Shown: in pieces, positions 47,941 to 58,025 of the stretch
Numbering within the stretch: the stretch's first letter is position 1
Layout: every line of letters begins with the position of its first letter
Assembly: GCA_030148705.1 (NCBI GenBank)
Contig: JASBSY010000014.1
Span: forward strand, 248,001 to 312,000
Reading direction: 5' to 3'
Source of the DNA: Pukyongia sp.
GTDB lineage: Bacteria; Bacteroidota; Bacteroidia; Flavobacteriales; Flavobacteriaceae
Length of the DNA stretch: 64,000 bases
Notes under the pieces: generated by a model
Told to the model about the DNA's origin: nothing
The model's database searches: none
The model's input: the letters and a program-made list of their open reading frames with translations, nothing else
Position numbers and translations under genes: made by a program

Positions 47941-50900
47941 CAGTACGCTTAAAATAAGATTGGACCTTTTGCTTGTATTCGGGCGACATGGGTAATGCCT
48001 CGCGGTTGAGAATCTCGGTGGAGTTAAAGTACTTCTTTACATCTTCCGGACTTAAGCGCAAATCGTTCGAATATATATTCCTGTTGGTTTGCGACTCCCT
48101 ACGGCTCTCCTGCCCCTGCTCGAAATCGGCCTCTTCCAGTTTAAGCAATTCATACTTCAGGTTTAGCATTTGCTCCAGGGTTCTCTCGTTAAAGCCTTTG
48201 TCGAGTAACTGTTGTTCCACCTGTTCCATCTTCCGAAGAATATCACCGCCATTACCCCGAAGACCTTCTTTGCTCAATTTATCCTGTAGCTGCTGTCTTA
48301 ATTGTTGCTGTTGTTTATAGATCTCGTATAACAGCCCGTTCATATCCTCGCTGTCACCCTGTCCGTTATTCTCTCCTTCTCCGTTGCCGCTGCCGCCATT
48401 TCCATCTCCGTCACCATCTCCATCTCCGGCTCCCTCTCCATTACCTTCACCTTTCTTGCCATTCCTTCCATTCTCTCCTTTCTCTCCATTGCCTTCTCCC
48501 CCTGACTCTCCTTCTGAGCCTTCGCCATTCTCACCTTCCTTGGTGCCCATGCCCTTTTGCATTTCTTCCGACAAACTTTCCTGCTTCTTAATAATATCGG
48601 GCAACTGAAATCCTTTTCCCTGACCGCTTCCCTGGCCCTGGCCCTGCCCTTGTCCCTGGCCGGCTCCCGAGCCCTGCATCATCATATTCTGCATATTATT
48701 AAGCATATCGCTTAGCATAATCGCCAGTTCATTCGCGCCGGTAACAGTGTATTGCTGGCTTGCCAATCCCTGCCTCATCTCATTTTCGGCCAGCCTTTCC
48801 AGTGCCTTGTCGAGATTGTACTGCACCTCGGTAATACTTTCATTTATCGGGGCGCTAATTAGGGGTTGGCGCAATGATAAGGCAAACAAGCTGTCGTCTA
48901 TATGTTGAAAGTTTTGCTTGAGGTCGTTCTGCACATTCAGCTTTCTTCCGAAAACCGGATTGCCGTAATCTATCACTTTAAAGTCTTCCATCAGGGATTC
49001 CTGTTCGAAGGAAAACACCACCAGGTTGTCAAGGATCTGTCGCAACATTTCCACGTCTTCATTCATGGCTTCCATGCCGCCGGACATCATGTTCATCATC
49101 ATTTGCTTCCCCATTTCCTTCATCTTTTTCCCCGCGTTCTTCTGGTTCTTCTTTGCATCCTGGGACTTTTGCTGCTGAAGGTTCTCAGTTGCTTTCTGCT
49201 GTTCCTTGTCCACTATTTTTTCGCCGGCCTCATCAGTGGGGATGTCCATTGGTTCTTTTAGTTTCTCATTCTCCTTTTCCAACTCATCCATTTCCTTTTT
49301 AAACTCTTCAAACTTTTCATTGAGCTTTTCCTGCGCTTCCTTAGTATTCTCCTCTTCCGGCTTATCCGCTAATTGTTCCTGTTCTTCTCCCAGTTTCTGG
49401 ATCTCTTCTGAAAGTTTCTCAGCCTTTTTGGTTACGTAATACCGCTTGGTGAGCTCCAGTAATTGTTCGAGGTTCTTCTCCTGATTCTTATTCTGCTTTG
49501 CGAGTTTTTCAAGCTTGTCTGTCAGTTCTTCTTTCTGAATTTTATCCTGTAGTTTCTCTAGCTCTTCCAGAAGGCGTTCGTTTTCCTTAAGCCGCTCCTC
49601 GTTCTCTTCGAGTCGCTTATCAAGCTGTTCCTTAAACGGGTCGTTTTCGCTGTTCTCCGGCTGGAATTTTTCAAGGTTTTCCTTCATTTCCTTCGAAAAA
49701 TTCTTCATCATATCCTCCTGCTGCTTCTGTCGCTTGATAAAATTCTCAAGCTTCTTCTTATCATTCCAGTTAAGCTCCTTTTTTTCCTTCTGAAGTTTAC
49801 TGAGTTCCTCCAGCGTCTTGTCCTGCTGTTTTAACTGATCCAGGGTCTTGCTTAAGTCCCTGATCGCATCTTCCTGGTTTTTAAGTTGTTCTTTTTCCAG
49901 CTCATCTCCCGTGAGTTTCCTGAAGGTGAAAGTCCTGGACTTACTCGACTTATATCGGTGTATTGCATCATTATCGAACACTTCGAAGTAATATTCATAG
50001 CTCATACCCTCCTCCAGTGGCAAGGAGCCGGGAAAGGTATAAACGAACTGGTCTACCGTATTCTTGTTTACCGGAATTGGGTTTGTCTGAGCCTCCGATT
50101 TTTCTCCTACGGGAAAATACACCAGTTGTAATTTGGTAAGCCCGTAATCGTCACTTATCCTCCCTAGAAAATACGTTGTCTGGACGTCGGTTGTGTCCTG
50201 TTTAGACTGAACGTCGATCTCCGGATACTCGTCCTTTATCACCCCCAGTGTAAAAGAAAGATTCTCGTAGTCCTTTAGGTTATCGTTCGATGTGGTTATG
50301 GCATAATCGAGTTTCCGAAAAATGCCCATATTAAACGAATAGTTCTTTTCCGAATTCGCGAACAGATACGAGCTGTCCCGAGTCCTCAGTGCCACCTCGG
50401 TGGTATTGTCGGCAAGCACATTCCAGGTTATCCGAGTCCCTTCCGGTACCGTCGCACTTCCGGTGCTTTTTAAAACCTCATCCCGTTTTCCGGTATATGA
50501 CGGATAGTCAAGGCGCATCTCGAATTCGCGCATAGCCGGGGTTTTCAGCACGTCGACACTATAGGCCTGCGATACTACCTTATTGGCTTTTAAACGGAAT
50601 TCAAAGTCTTCGAGGGGTTGTGTAAAGGTATATTCGAATAACCCGGGTGCCGATTGTTGTAAATAGTACGTTTCGTCCTTATACTCTATGCTTGCATTCT
50701 GCGGAAGAAATTTTCCCTCGGTTCGGACTCTTATTGTAAAAGGTTTGTTCTCTATCGCCTGAAGCGATTCGTTCATTACCACAAATGAAAAGGGAGCCGG
50801 AGGCTCATAAGCTGTTTGATAGTTTACAACCCTCTTATAGCTGCTGGAGAACAGGTCTTTTTCTCCAAGGACACTTATCAGCAGATAAATAAGCACCGGA

Positions 50901-51373
50901 ATGGCAGCGTATTTCAGGTATTTGGCATTCTTTCTGAAATTTACTGCTCTTTTAAAAGGGATTGGTTGTAGTTGAGAAGCCTTCTGATCGATGCTGGCCG
51001 CCAGGAGTTCGGATTCGCGTTGATTTCTATTCAGCTGAATGACATTGAGTAGCTTATCACTCACTTCAGGGAAGTGATTTCCAATAATACGGGAGGCTTC
51101 TTCGTGCGAAATTCCCTGCTGAAGATTAAAGAGTTTGAGTAGCGGAAAGGCAATAAAGCGAATAAACAACCCGGTTTCCACGGTGACGAAAGCCCAGAAT
51201 AAAACCGTCCTGCCACCAGGTTCCAGCCAGAGAAAGTATTCCACCAGGACCGTAATGATAAAGTACAGCAGGCCAATGGCAAAAAAAAGGATTGCTCCCT
51301 TTATCAGCTCATTGGTGTAATATCGTCTTACAAATTCCTCCAGTTTCTGGCGGATGATCTTGAATGTACTCAT
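47933..51373 (-). CDS. DUF4175-like large membrane protein with coiled-coil and Gly-rich low-complexity region
   Basis: 1146 aa; N-terminal TM pair, long K/E/Q coiled-coil region, then (GQ)n and (GD)n-type low complexity. Confidence 0.8.
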   Translation of the reverse strand: MSTFKIIRQKLEEFVRRYYTNELIKGAILFFAIGLLYFIITVLVEYFLWLEPGGRTVLFWAFVTVETGLFIRFIAFPLLKLFNLQQGISHEEASRIIGNHFPEVSDKLLNVIQLNRNQRESELLAASIDQKASQLQPIPFKRAVNFRKNAKYLKYAAIPVLIYLLISVLGEKDLFSSSYKRVVNYQTAYEPPAPFSFVVMNESLQAIENKPFTIRVRTEGKFLPQNASIEYKDETYYLQQSAPGLFEYTFTQPLEDFEFRLKANKVVSQAYSVDVLKTPAMREFEMRLDYPSYTGKRDEVLKSTGSATVPEGTRITWNVLADNTTEVALRTRDSSYLFANSEKNYSFNMGIFRKLDYAITTSNDNLKDYENLSFTLGVIKDEYPEIDVQSKQDTTDVQTTYFLGRISDDYGLTKLQLVYFPVGEKSEAQTNPIPVNKNTVDQFVYTFPGSLPLEEGMSYEYYFEVFDNDAIHRYKSSKSRTFTFRKLTGDELEKEQLKNQEDAIRDLSKTLDQLKQQDKTLEELSKLQKEKKELNWNDKKKLENFIKRQKQQEDMMKNFSKEMKENLEKFQPENSENDPFKEQLDKRLEENEERLKENERLLEELEKLQDKIQKEELTDKLEKLAKQNKNQEKNLEQLLELTKRYYVTKKAEKLSEEIQKLGEEQEQLADKPEEENTKEAQEKLNEKFEEFKKEMDELEKENEKLKEPMDIPTDEAGEKIVDKEQQKATENLQQQKSQDAKKNQKNAGKKMKEMGKQMMMNMMSGGMEAMNEDVEMLRQILDNLVVFSFEQESLMEDFKVIDYGNPVFGRKLNVQNDLKQNFQHIDDSLFALSLRQPLISAPINESITEVQYNLDKALERLAENEMRQGLASQQYTVTGANELAIMLSDMLNNMQNMMMQGSGAGQGQGQGQGQGSGQGKGFQLPDIIKKQESLSEEMQKGMGTKEGENGEGSEGESGGEGNGEKGENGRNGKKGEGNGEGAGDGDGDGDGNGGSGNGEGENNGQGDSEDMNGLLYEIYKQQQQLRQQLQDKLSKEGLRGNGGDILRKMEQVEQQLLDKGFNERTLEQMLNLKYELLKLEEADFEQGQESRRESQTNRNIYSNDLRLSPEDVKKYFNSTEILNREALPMSPEYKQKVQSYFKRTDD
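48360..48680 (-). repeat. Low-complexity Gly/Glu/Asn/Asp/Gln-rich coding repeat inside the DUF4175-like gene
   Basis: Protein GSGAGQGQGQGQGQGSGQGKG ... GEGSEGESGGEGNGEKGENGRNGKKGEGNGEGAGDGDGDGDGNGGSGNGEGENNGQGD; DNA shows runs such as ccatctccatctccg and ccctggccctggccctgcccttg. Confidence 0.85.
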
Positions 51374-51504
51374 TACAAGGTTTTAGCTGTTACTCAAACT
51401 TCTAAAATACAATTTTATTTCGTTAACCAATTATCAAAAACCACTCCAAAACAAGCGAAACAGCAGCCATTGATCATTTCCTGTTAATTCTCTGTCTTAA
51501 TTAG

Positions 51505-51512
51505 TACCTTTG
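51505..51512 (+). promoter_or_regulatory. -7 element TACCTTTG upstream of gltX
   Basis: Matches TAnnTTTG, 23 bp before the ATG. Confidence 0.6.
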
Positions 51513-51535
51513 CAGCCTTATTAAAACTCCATTTT

Positions 51536-53047
51536 ATGCCCACCAAGGTACGCGTACGATTTGCTCCAAGCCCTACCGGCCCACTCCATATAGGAGGGGT
51601 TAGAACGGCGCTGTTTAATTATCTCTTTGCCAAAAAACACCGGGGTGATTTTGTGCTTCGCATTGAAGATACCGACCGAACCCGTTACGTTGAAGGCGCT
51701 GAGAACTATATCGTCGAAGCCATGCAGTGGCTGAGCATTCCATTCGATGAGGGACCCCATATTGGAGGTGAATACGGGCCATATAGGCAGAGCGAGCGAA
51801 AAGGGATTTACGAAAAATACGCCTTACAACTAATAGAATCCGGGCACGCATATTACGCCTTCGATTCAGCGAACGAGTTAACCCAGCTACGAACAGAATA
51901 CGAAGCCCGGGGTGAGACCTTTATCTACAACTTTAGCAATAGAGATCGGTTAAACAATTCGCTCTCCATGGAGCAGGAAGAATTGCGAAACAGGTTGAAT
52001 TCAGGGCAGGACTTCGTTATTAGGTTCAAATCGCCTCAGAACCGAATTTTGAACCTTCGTGATCTTATAAGGGGGAACATACAGATAGACAGCAACACTC
52101 TGGACGATAAGGTGCTTTTTAAAAGCGACGGCATGCCAACCTATCATTTAGCTAATATCGTGGACGATCACCTTATGGAAATATCGCATGTTATTCGAGG
52201 TGAGGAGTGGCTGCCTTCCCTGGCACTCCACTATTTGCTTTATGATGCCTTCGGCTGGAATACCCCGGAATTCGCTCACCTCCCGTTAATTATGAAGCCT
52301 GTCGGGCAAGGTAAACTGAGTAAACGCGATGGTGATAAAATGGGGTTTCCGGTCTTCCCTCTTGAGTGGGAAACCGAAGAAGGTGAAGTATTCTCCGGCT
52401 ATCGCGAAGATGGATACTTGCCCGAAGCTGTTGTTAACATGCTGGCTCTGTTGGGCTGGAACCCCGGTACCGAACAGGAGTTGTTCAGTTTAACAGAACT
52501 GGTAAATGCCTTTCAACTGGAGCGAGTCAATAAAGGAGGTGCGAAATTCGACCCGGATAAAACGAAATGGTTCCAGCACCATTATTTTCAGCAGTTAAGC
52601 AATGAGTTCATTGCTGAAAAATTTTCGCCAACCCTTCAGAAGAAAAACCTGGAAAAACCCGTAAATCTCGCAGCTATCGTAGGAGCAATAAAAGAGCGCG
52701 CAACCTTTGTCGAGGATATATGGGAACAGGGAAGTTTCTTCTTCGAAGCGCCCGCTACTTACGACGAGAAAGCTGCGGCAAAGGCATTTAAGCAGGATAC
52801 GCCCCACCTACTCCAAAAAACCTGTGAGATTATTTCAGGACTAGACACCTTTACAGCCGGGCATATTTCGGAAGAGGTAAAGGGGTGGATTGGCAGCGAA
52901 GGCATAGGTTTTGGAAAAGTCATGATGCCGTTGCGATTAGCTTTGGTAGGTGAAATGAAGGGCCCAGATGTGTTCGAGATCATGGCGCTGCTAGGAAAAC
53001 AGTCTTCACTTGAGCGGATAGAGCGGGCTATAAACGCAATGTCTTAG
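51536..53047 (+). CDS. gltX: Glutamate--tRNA ligase
   Basis: KVRVRFAPSPTGPLHIGGVRTALFNYLFAKKHRGDFVLRIEDTDR...GKLSKRDGD. Confidence 0.97.
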   Translation: MPTKVRVRFAPSPTGPLHIGGVRTALFNYLFAKKHRGDFVLRIEDTDRTRYVEGAENYIVEAMQWLSIPFDEGPHIGGEYGPYRQSERKGIYEKYALQLIESGHAYYAFDSANELTQLRTEYEARGETFIYNFSNRDRLNNSLSMEQEELRNRLNSGQDFVIRFKSPQNRILNLRDLIRGNIQIDSNTLDDKVLFKSDGMPTYHLANIVDDHLMEISHVIRGEEWLPSLALHYLLYDAFGWNTPEFAHLPLIMKPVGQGKLSKRDGDKMGFPVFPLEWETEEGEVFSGYREDGYLPEAVVNMLALLGWNPGTEQELFSLTELVNAFQLERVNKGGAKFDPDKTKWFQHHYFQQLSNEFIAEKFSPTLQKKNLEKPVNLAAIVGAIKERATFVEDIWEQGSFFFEAPATYDEKAAAKAFKQDTPHLLQKTCEIISGLDTFTAGHISEEVKGWIGSEGIGFGKVMMPLRLALVGEMKGPDVFEIMALLGKQSSLERIERAINAMS

Positions 53048-53715
53048 AAATAAACTACTGCAGCAAATACGATTGTACTGCTCTTGCCTTCAAAATCTGA
53101 GTTTTCAAGATCCAGGTCATTGAGGTTTTTTAGCATATTGGTTAGTCCGAATTGATACTGGGCCATTAACCGGAAGTTTTCAAGACCTGCGGTGATTCCC
53201 CCCATTAATCTCGCATTTACTTTTGAAATATCCTCGAGATCATCTGCTTTGAGTGTGTTGTAGCCCTCGATAATGTGATTTTTGTATGCGTTCTTATCGA
53301 GCTTCATACGCCCATTGATGTTCAGGATAGGCCCAAACTCAACGCTCAGGTGGTGTCGCACTATGTTGAAACTTCCCAGAAAATTAAGTTGTACGGCCTG
53401 TATGCTGTATTCGATAAACTCTTGTTGTACTCCACTGCCATGAGGGCTAACACCTCTTCCCGAGATCCCGATGTTGCTGTTATAAAAACTCAGGCCGTAA
53501 ATCAGGTCGAACCGGTTAAAAAACGAGCCCCGTGTGGTAAAACCGGCCATTAGTCCGTTGCCTTGTTCGGTAACTAAATCCGTAGTATTTATATCGAAGA
53601 GAGAAAATCCCCCGTTAATTCCCAGTCTGTTGTATTCCTGATAGTTTCTTTGCGCTTGTATTTGTGTGATAAAAAATAAGGTGAGAGTAACAAATGCGAG
53701 GTTCTTCAGACTCAT
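53044..53715 (-). CDS. Outer membrane beta-barrel protein (PorT-like fold)
   Basis: Signal peptide (MSLKNLAFVTLTLFFITQIQAQ), alternating beta-strand pattern, C-terminal aromatic (VVYF). Confidence 0.7.
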   Translation of the reverse strand: MSLKNLAFVTLTLFFITQIQAQRNYQEYNRLGINGGFSLFDINTTDLVTEQGNGLMAGFTTRGSFFNRFDLIYGLSFYNSNIGISGRGVSPHGSGVQQEFIEYSIQAVQLNFLGSFNIVRHHLSVEFGPILNINGRMKLDKNAYKNHIIEGYNTLKADDLEDISKVNARLMGGITAGLENFRLMAQYQFGLTNMLKNLNDLDLENSDFEGKSSTIVFAAVVYF

Positions 53716-53748
53716 AAATTGGATTTAAATTGGCCGTAAAAGTATGGC

Positions 53749-53756
53749 TAAATTTG
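53749..53756 (+). promoter_or_regulatory. -7 element TAAATTTG upstream of the SPFH gene
   Basis: Matches TAnnTTTG; an upstream TTG at 53730 gives a plausible -33 spacing. Confidence 0.55.
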
Positions 53757-53795
53757 TATCTTCAACAAAGTTTCTAATTTAAATTTCGACACACT

Positions 53796-54791
53796 ATGGG
53801 CGCCTTTTCTCTTTTCCTGATTCCAATAGGGATTATACTCTTTTTTATTCTGCTTTCTTCCTTCTTCACGGTGAAGCAGCAAACTGCGGCAATAGTGGAG
53901 AATTTTGGAAAATTCAGCAGCATCAGAAATTCCGGTTTACAATTTAAAATCCCTATCGTGCAGCGTATTGCCGGCAGGATTAACCTTAAGATTCAGCAAT
54001 TGGATGTATTGGTTGAAACAAAGACCAAAGATGACGTGTTTGTTCGACTGAAGATCTCGGTTCAGTTCCAGGTGATTTACACCAAGGTTTACGATGCCTT
54101 CTATAAGTTGCAGAACCCCCACGACCAGATAACATCCTATGTGTTCGATGTGGTCCGTGCCGAAGTGCCCAAGATGAAACTGGACGACGTATTCGAGCGT
54201 AAGGACGATATTGCCATCGCGGTTAAGCAGGAGCTCAACGAGGCGATGATCAATTATGGTTACGACATTATAAAAACCCTGGTAACAGATATCGATCCCG
54301 ATGTACAGGTAAAAGCAGCGATGAACCGAATTAACGCCGCTGAGCGTGAGAAGGTTGCAGCCGAGTATGAAGCGGAAGCTGAACGTATAAAGATTGTAGC
54401 AAAGGCCCGTGCGGAAGCCGAAAGTAAACGGTTACAGGGACAGGGTATTGCCGATCAGCGACGGGAAATTGCGAGGGGCCTTGAAGAAAGTGTAGACGTG
54501 CTCAACAATGTTGGTATCAACTCCCAGGAAGCGTCAGCACTTATCGTGGTCACCCAGCATTACGATACCTTGCAATCCATAGGTGAAGAAACAAATACCA
54601 ACCTCATCCTCTTGCCGAATTCACCACAGGCGGGCAGCAATATGCTTAATGATATGATTGCCTCTTTTGTTGCAAGTAATCAAATTGGCGAACAAATGAA
54701 AAAACAAAATGAGGCCAAAGGACTAACGGGATCATCAAAGCCTAAACGCAATCGCCCCGGGAAGCAGAGCCCTGAAACAGGTTACGAATAA
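53796..54791 (+). CDS. SPFH/band 7 domain protein
   Basis: FFTVKQQTAAIVENFGKFSSIRNSGLQFKIPIVQRIAGRINLKIQQLDVLVETKTKDDVFVRLKISVQFQV; repetitive helix AAEREKVAAEYEAEAERIKIVAKARAEAE. Confidence 0.93.
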   Translation: MGAFSLFLIPIGIILFFILLSSFFTVKQQTAAIVENFGKFSSIRNSGLQFKIPIVQRIAGRINLKIQQLDVLVETKTKDDVFVRLKISVQFQVIYTKVYDAFYKLQNPHDQITSYVFDVVRAEVPKMKLDDVFERKDDIAIAVKQELNEAMINYGYDIIKTLVTDIDPDVQVKAAMNRINAAEREKVAAEYEAEAERIKIVAKARAEAESKRLQGQGIADQRREIARGLEESVDVLNNVGINSQEASALIVVTQHYDTLQSIGEETNTNLILLPNSPQAGSNMLNDMIASFVASNQIGEQMKKQNEAKGLTGSSKPKRNRPGKQSPETGYE

Positions 54792-54820
54792 GGGGGGGTT
54801 ATTAAACCTGGCCGGGGGCA

Positions 54821-56302
54821 CTAATTAGACACCCTTGCGCGAATGATATCGAGCAGGGTGTAATAAACACTGTCTGTAGTAAGAGAATCGTCTTTGGATT
54901 CGATCAGCTTCCTGTATGTGTCGGGGTATTTTTCCCGGTAGGATTCCGAAAGCCAAATCATATAAGCGGGATTGGTCAGCGCTTTTCCTTTTTGGGCGTG
55001 CAGCCATCTTCCGTCTTCCCCAAGTAGTTCCCCGTGGTCGGAAATATAAACCATAGCTGTGGGCACAGCCTGTTTTTCCAGGCTCTTGATTATCTCATTC
55101 AGAAAAAAGTCCAGATATACGATGGTGTTATCGTACGAATTGATCATTTGCTCCCTGCTAAGGGAAGGAATATACTTGCTGTCGATAACCGGCGTAAACT
55201 TTCTGTGCTCGTCCGTATAACGATTCTCGTACCACCAATGGCTCCCGATCATATGAATGGTTATTAGCTGACTATGCGGCTCCCTTAGCAGCGAGTCCAT
55301 TGGCTTCAGCATCACTTCGTCCAGTTCTTTATCAAAGCTGAAGACTGACCGGTACTTATCCACCAGAATGACTTCATCGTTCGTTTCTGTAATTGGCAAG
55401 AATGATTTTTCCAAGGTCTGGTTGCCAATCCACACCGTGCGATAACCTGTAAGCTTTGCAGGATCGTACACAGAAGTCAGGGGCCTGCTCACATCTTCCA
55501 GTTCCTGGTCGGTTAATAATTGAGGAACGCTGGTAGCCGTTACGGTTTTGCTTGTATATACATTAGGAAAACTTATCAGGCCCGGGCGTCCGGACAGAAG
55601 TTCGGTAGTATTGCGTGCATACCCGTTAAGCCCCAGATGATCTGCTCGTACAGTTTCCCCAAGCACAAAGACGACTTTCACGCTATCCTGAAGCCTTTCA
55701 AATTTGGGAAATCTCTTGTTTAATTCCAGCGGGGGCTTTTCGTAATACTCATGAACTCCGGTTATCACATTATAAGGCAGCCGAAAATTCAGAATTCCAT
55801 ACTGCGATCTTTCCATGACAAAATACAGGATCACACAACCAAGGGCAGGAAGGATTAAAATTCGCCATCCGTCACGGGGATTAATCCGGTTATAGTATTT
55901 TAAGATCGCCGTTAAAACCAATACGGCCACTGCATAAAACAAAACGAAAGGCCATGTAATTATATCGATTGCTATATCCGGTTTTGTTTCGGCCACGCCC
56001 TGTATAAGTGCGGGTGTAATGGAGATATCCTGGGAATAAGCCCAAAATGAAAATCCGCAATAGATCAGGAATAAGGCCGAAAACACTATCCTGAATAACC
56101 ATCGGGAGAGGGTTAAGAAATATAGAAATCCGGCTACGGTAGTTTGAAGGACTGCCAGGTGTATAAAATACATAGCCCGATCCCTGAAACCTTCAAAAGG
56201 CACATGATAATAAGAAGCGCCTGTAATAAATAAGACTATCAGGACATTGACTATCAGGTGAAAACGGATGAGGGGCTTAATCTTTTTTAATCTTTCCATC
56301 AA
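54821..56302 (-). CDS. Phosphoethanolamine transferase-like (sulfatase fold, EptA/CptA family)
   Basis: N-terminal 5-TM region; FVLGETVRADHLGLNGYARNTTELL...IHMIGSHWWYENRYTDEHRKFTP...MVYISDHGELLGEDGRWLHAQK. Confidence 0.88.
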   Translation of the reverse strand: MMERLKKIKPLIRFHLIVNVLIVLFITGASYYHVPFEGFRDRAMYFIHLAVLQTTVAGFLYFLTLSRWLFRIVFSALFLIYCGFSFWAYSQDISITPALIQGVAETKPDIAIDIITWPFVLFYAVAVLVLTAILKYYNRINPRDGWRILILPALGCVILYFVMERSQYGILNFRLPYNVITGVHEYYEKPPLELNKRFPKFERLQDSVKVVFVLGETVRADHLGLNGYARNTTELLSGRPGLISFPNVYTSKTVTATSVPQLLTDQELEDVSRPLTSVYDPAKLTGYRTVWIGNQTLEKSFLPITETNDEVILVDKYRSVFSFDKELDEVMLKPMDSLLREPHSQLITIHMIGSHWWYENRYTDEHRKFTPVIDSKYIPSLSREQMINSYDNTIVYLDFFLNEIIKSLEKQAVPTAMVYISDHGELLGEDGRWLHAQKGKALTNPAYMIWLSESYREKYPDTYRKLIESKDDSLTTDSVYYTLLDIIRARVSN

Positions 56303-57293
56303 GTATAGGAATGTATTTGTTCACCAGCCAAATGAAAGGGATTACCATAATAACCTGAATCACTGATAATATTAATTTTTCAACTTCACTGAACTCAAAC
56401 ACTGTAATCCCCAGCACAAGCACGGCAAATAATTTAATAACTGTTAGCATGCGTACATGTGTAGCCAGAAGTACGATGGTGTGTCTGCCAAGATAAGAGA
56501 GAAAGCGGAAAACCGGCAGGACGCGGAAAAACATCAGATATGCCACAGAACCGGCCAGGCCGCTAATAAAAAAGAGAAGTTGAGACCCATAAACGGATCG
56601 ATACATGTCGACTTTCTGATAGTTAAAATAATAGGCTGTAATGTTTATTGCCAGCATTACAGTCAAAATTATGACAGCCCTGCTTCGCGATAAACTTAAA
56701 AGGTTGTTTTTCAGCACATTACCCAATCCATAAAATCCTGTGGCCACCAATGCCACATCGAGACTCCACGCTAAGTGTATGTCGGCAAATTCTGCCCACA
56801 AGAACCCCAGCGCGCAACAAAATGCGATTCCAATAAGTACTAATTGCTGTTTTTGCAGCCGTTGAACGGCGCTGAATATCATAAAGACCAGAAAAATGCA
56901 TGGAAGAAACCACAGGGGTATGCCCCATTCCATATAAGCAGATCCTCCCTGGGCATAAAATATGCCTACAAAATTATCAAGAGGAGAGGTTTTCGAAACA
57001 AGGCTGTCTCCGTAGTTCCTGCCCAGAAAAAGCCAGAACAGATAAAGTGCGGTGGCCCAGACAAAATAAGGTATAAGTATCATCTTTGCCCTTCGCTTAA
57101 TAACCTTAGCGTTGACTGCTTTCGGATGAAACATTCCTGCAATAAAAAAGAATAATGGAACGTGAAAACTGTAGATATAGGGCTCTGTAACCGGAAAATT
57201 ATGACCGTAAACCACGAGAAAAATTGACAATCCCCTGGCCTGGTCCACCCAATCGAACCTGGTTTTATTATTAATTCTATCTACTACGGTCAA
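56277..57293 (-). CDS. Acyltransferase family 3 membrane protein
   Basis: TRFDWVDQARGLSIFLVVYGHNFPVTEPYIYSFHVPLFFFIAGMFHP. Confidence 0.9.
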   Translation of the reverse strand: MTVVDRINNKTRFDWVDQARGLSIFLVVYGHNFPVTEPYIYSFHVPLFFFIAGMFHPKAVNAKVIKRRAKMILIPYFVWATALYLFWLFLGRNYGDSLVSKTSPLDNFVGIFYAQGGSAYMEWGIPLWFLPCIFLVFMIFSAVQRLQKQQLVLIGIAFCCALGFLWAEFADIHLAWSLDVALVATGFYGLGNVLKNNLLSLSRSRAVIILTVMLAINITAYYFNYQKVDMYRSVYGSQLLFFISGLAGSVAYLMFFRVLPVFRFLSYLGRHTIVLLATHVRMLTVIKLFAVLVLGITVFEFSEVEKLILSVIQVIMVIPFIWLVNKYIPILDGKIKKD

Positions 57294-57512
57294 TTACTGT
57301 TATAAAGTTTAAAAGCCCTAAAGTTATTGTTTTTATATTTTCCAAGAGCAGGCCCTTGTTCTCCATATAATCAAAATAAATTCACCCTGTTTTCATGAAA
57401 TCAGACTACAACAGCATTTTTTTTGCTTGCGGTGGGTTAAATATATAATACTTTCACAGGGTCTACGGTAGATCACTCAGTTGCTAACCCCCTCATTTAA
57501 AAACTATTATAG

Positions 57513-57998
57513 ATGAAAACAATTAGAACATGCTCCGCCTTTATATTAGGAGTGCTTTGGTTCGGGGTTGTGGGCGCTACTGCAAATCCCGTTTTTGAAA
57601 CTTTTACAAACAATAAGAAATGTCCGGGTGAAAAAAGCTCCTGCGAAGTCACAGATGAGCGAAAGGAGTACGACTTTTCAGACTACGCCATTGGTCAGTT
57701 TACGGAATTCGCCGGTTACGACGCTCGCGGGAATGAATTTACATATAGGGTAACCCGCGTACACGGGGGAATTGATGTTGCCGTGAAAACGAAGACCATT
57801 GGCAAAGTGGATAGGAACACAACTATTGTATTCAAAGGCCCAAAAGGTGTTGTTAAAACCGTTAGGCTGGCAGATCAGTCCAGTCAGCGTTGTGGTTTGA
57901 TTTGCGTGCTGGCACATATCTGCTGCATAAAAATCCATTTAGGACCTCCCGGAAATACATGGGAGTGGGACTGTGAATGTACATATTCAAACGAATAG
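57513..57998 (+). CDS. Secreted Cys-rich hypothetical protein
   Basis: 161 aa; Sec-type signal, then 8 cysteines after the signal, six of them in CGLICVLAHICCIKIHLGPPGNTWEWDCECTYSNE. Confidence 0.7.
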   Translation: MKTIRTCSAFILGVLWFGVVGATANPVFETFTNNKKCPGEKSSCEVTDERKEYDFSDYAIGQFTEFAGYDARGNEFTYRVTRVHGGIDVAVKTKTIGKVDRNTTIVFKGPKGVVKTVRLADQSSQRCGLICVLAHICCIKIHLGPPGNTWEWDCECTYSNE

Positions 57999-58025
57999 AG
58001 CATTAAAGCCAACTAGTATATTGAT

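Noticed and set aside
48384-48608. Pro/Ser-rich 74-aa + strand ORF
   Set aside because: Antisense translation of the low-complexity Gly-rich region of the DUF4175-like gene.
48360-48680. Possible CRISPR or tandem array
   Set aside because: Repeats are short, imperfect and in frame within a coding sequence; no repeat-spacer periodicity.
48902-49261. 119-aa + strand His/Leu-rich ORF
   Set aside because: Antisense to the coiled-coil part of the DUF4175-like gene.
57294-57512. Intergenic region upstream of the Cys-rich gene as an ncRNA locus
   Set aside because: AT-rich with a partial -7-like TAATACTTTC but no terminator or stable stem; more likely just a promoter region.
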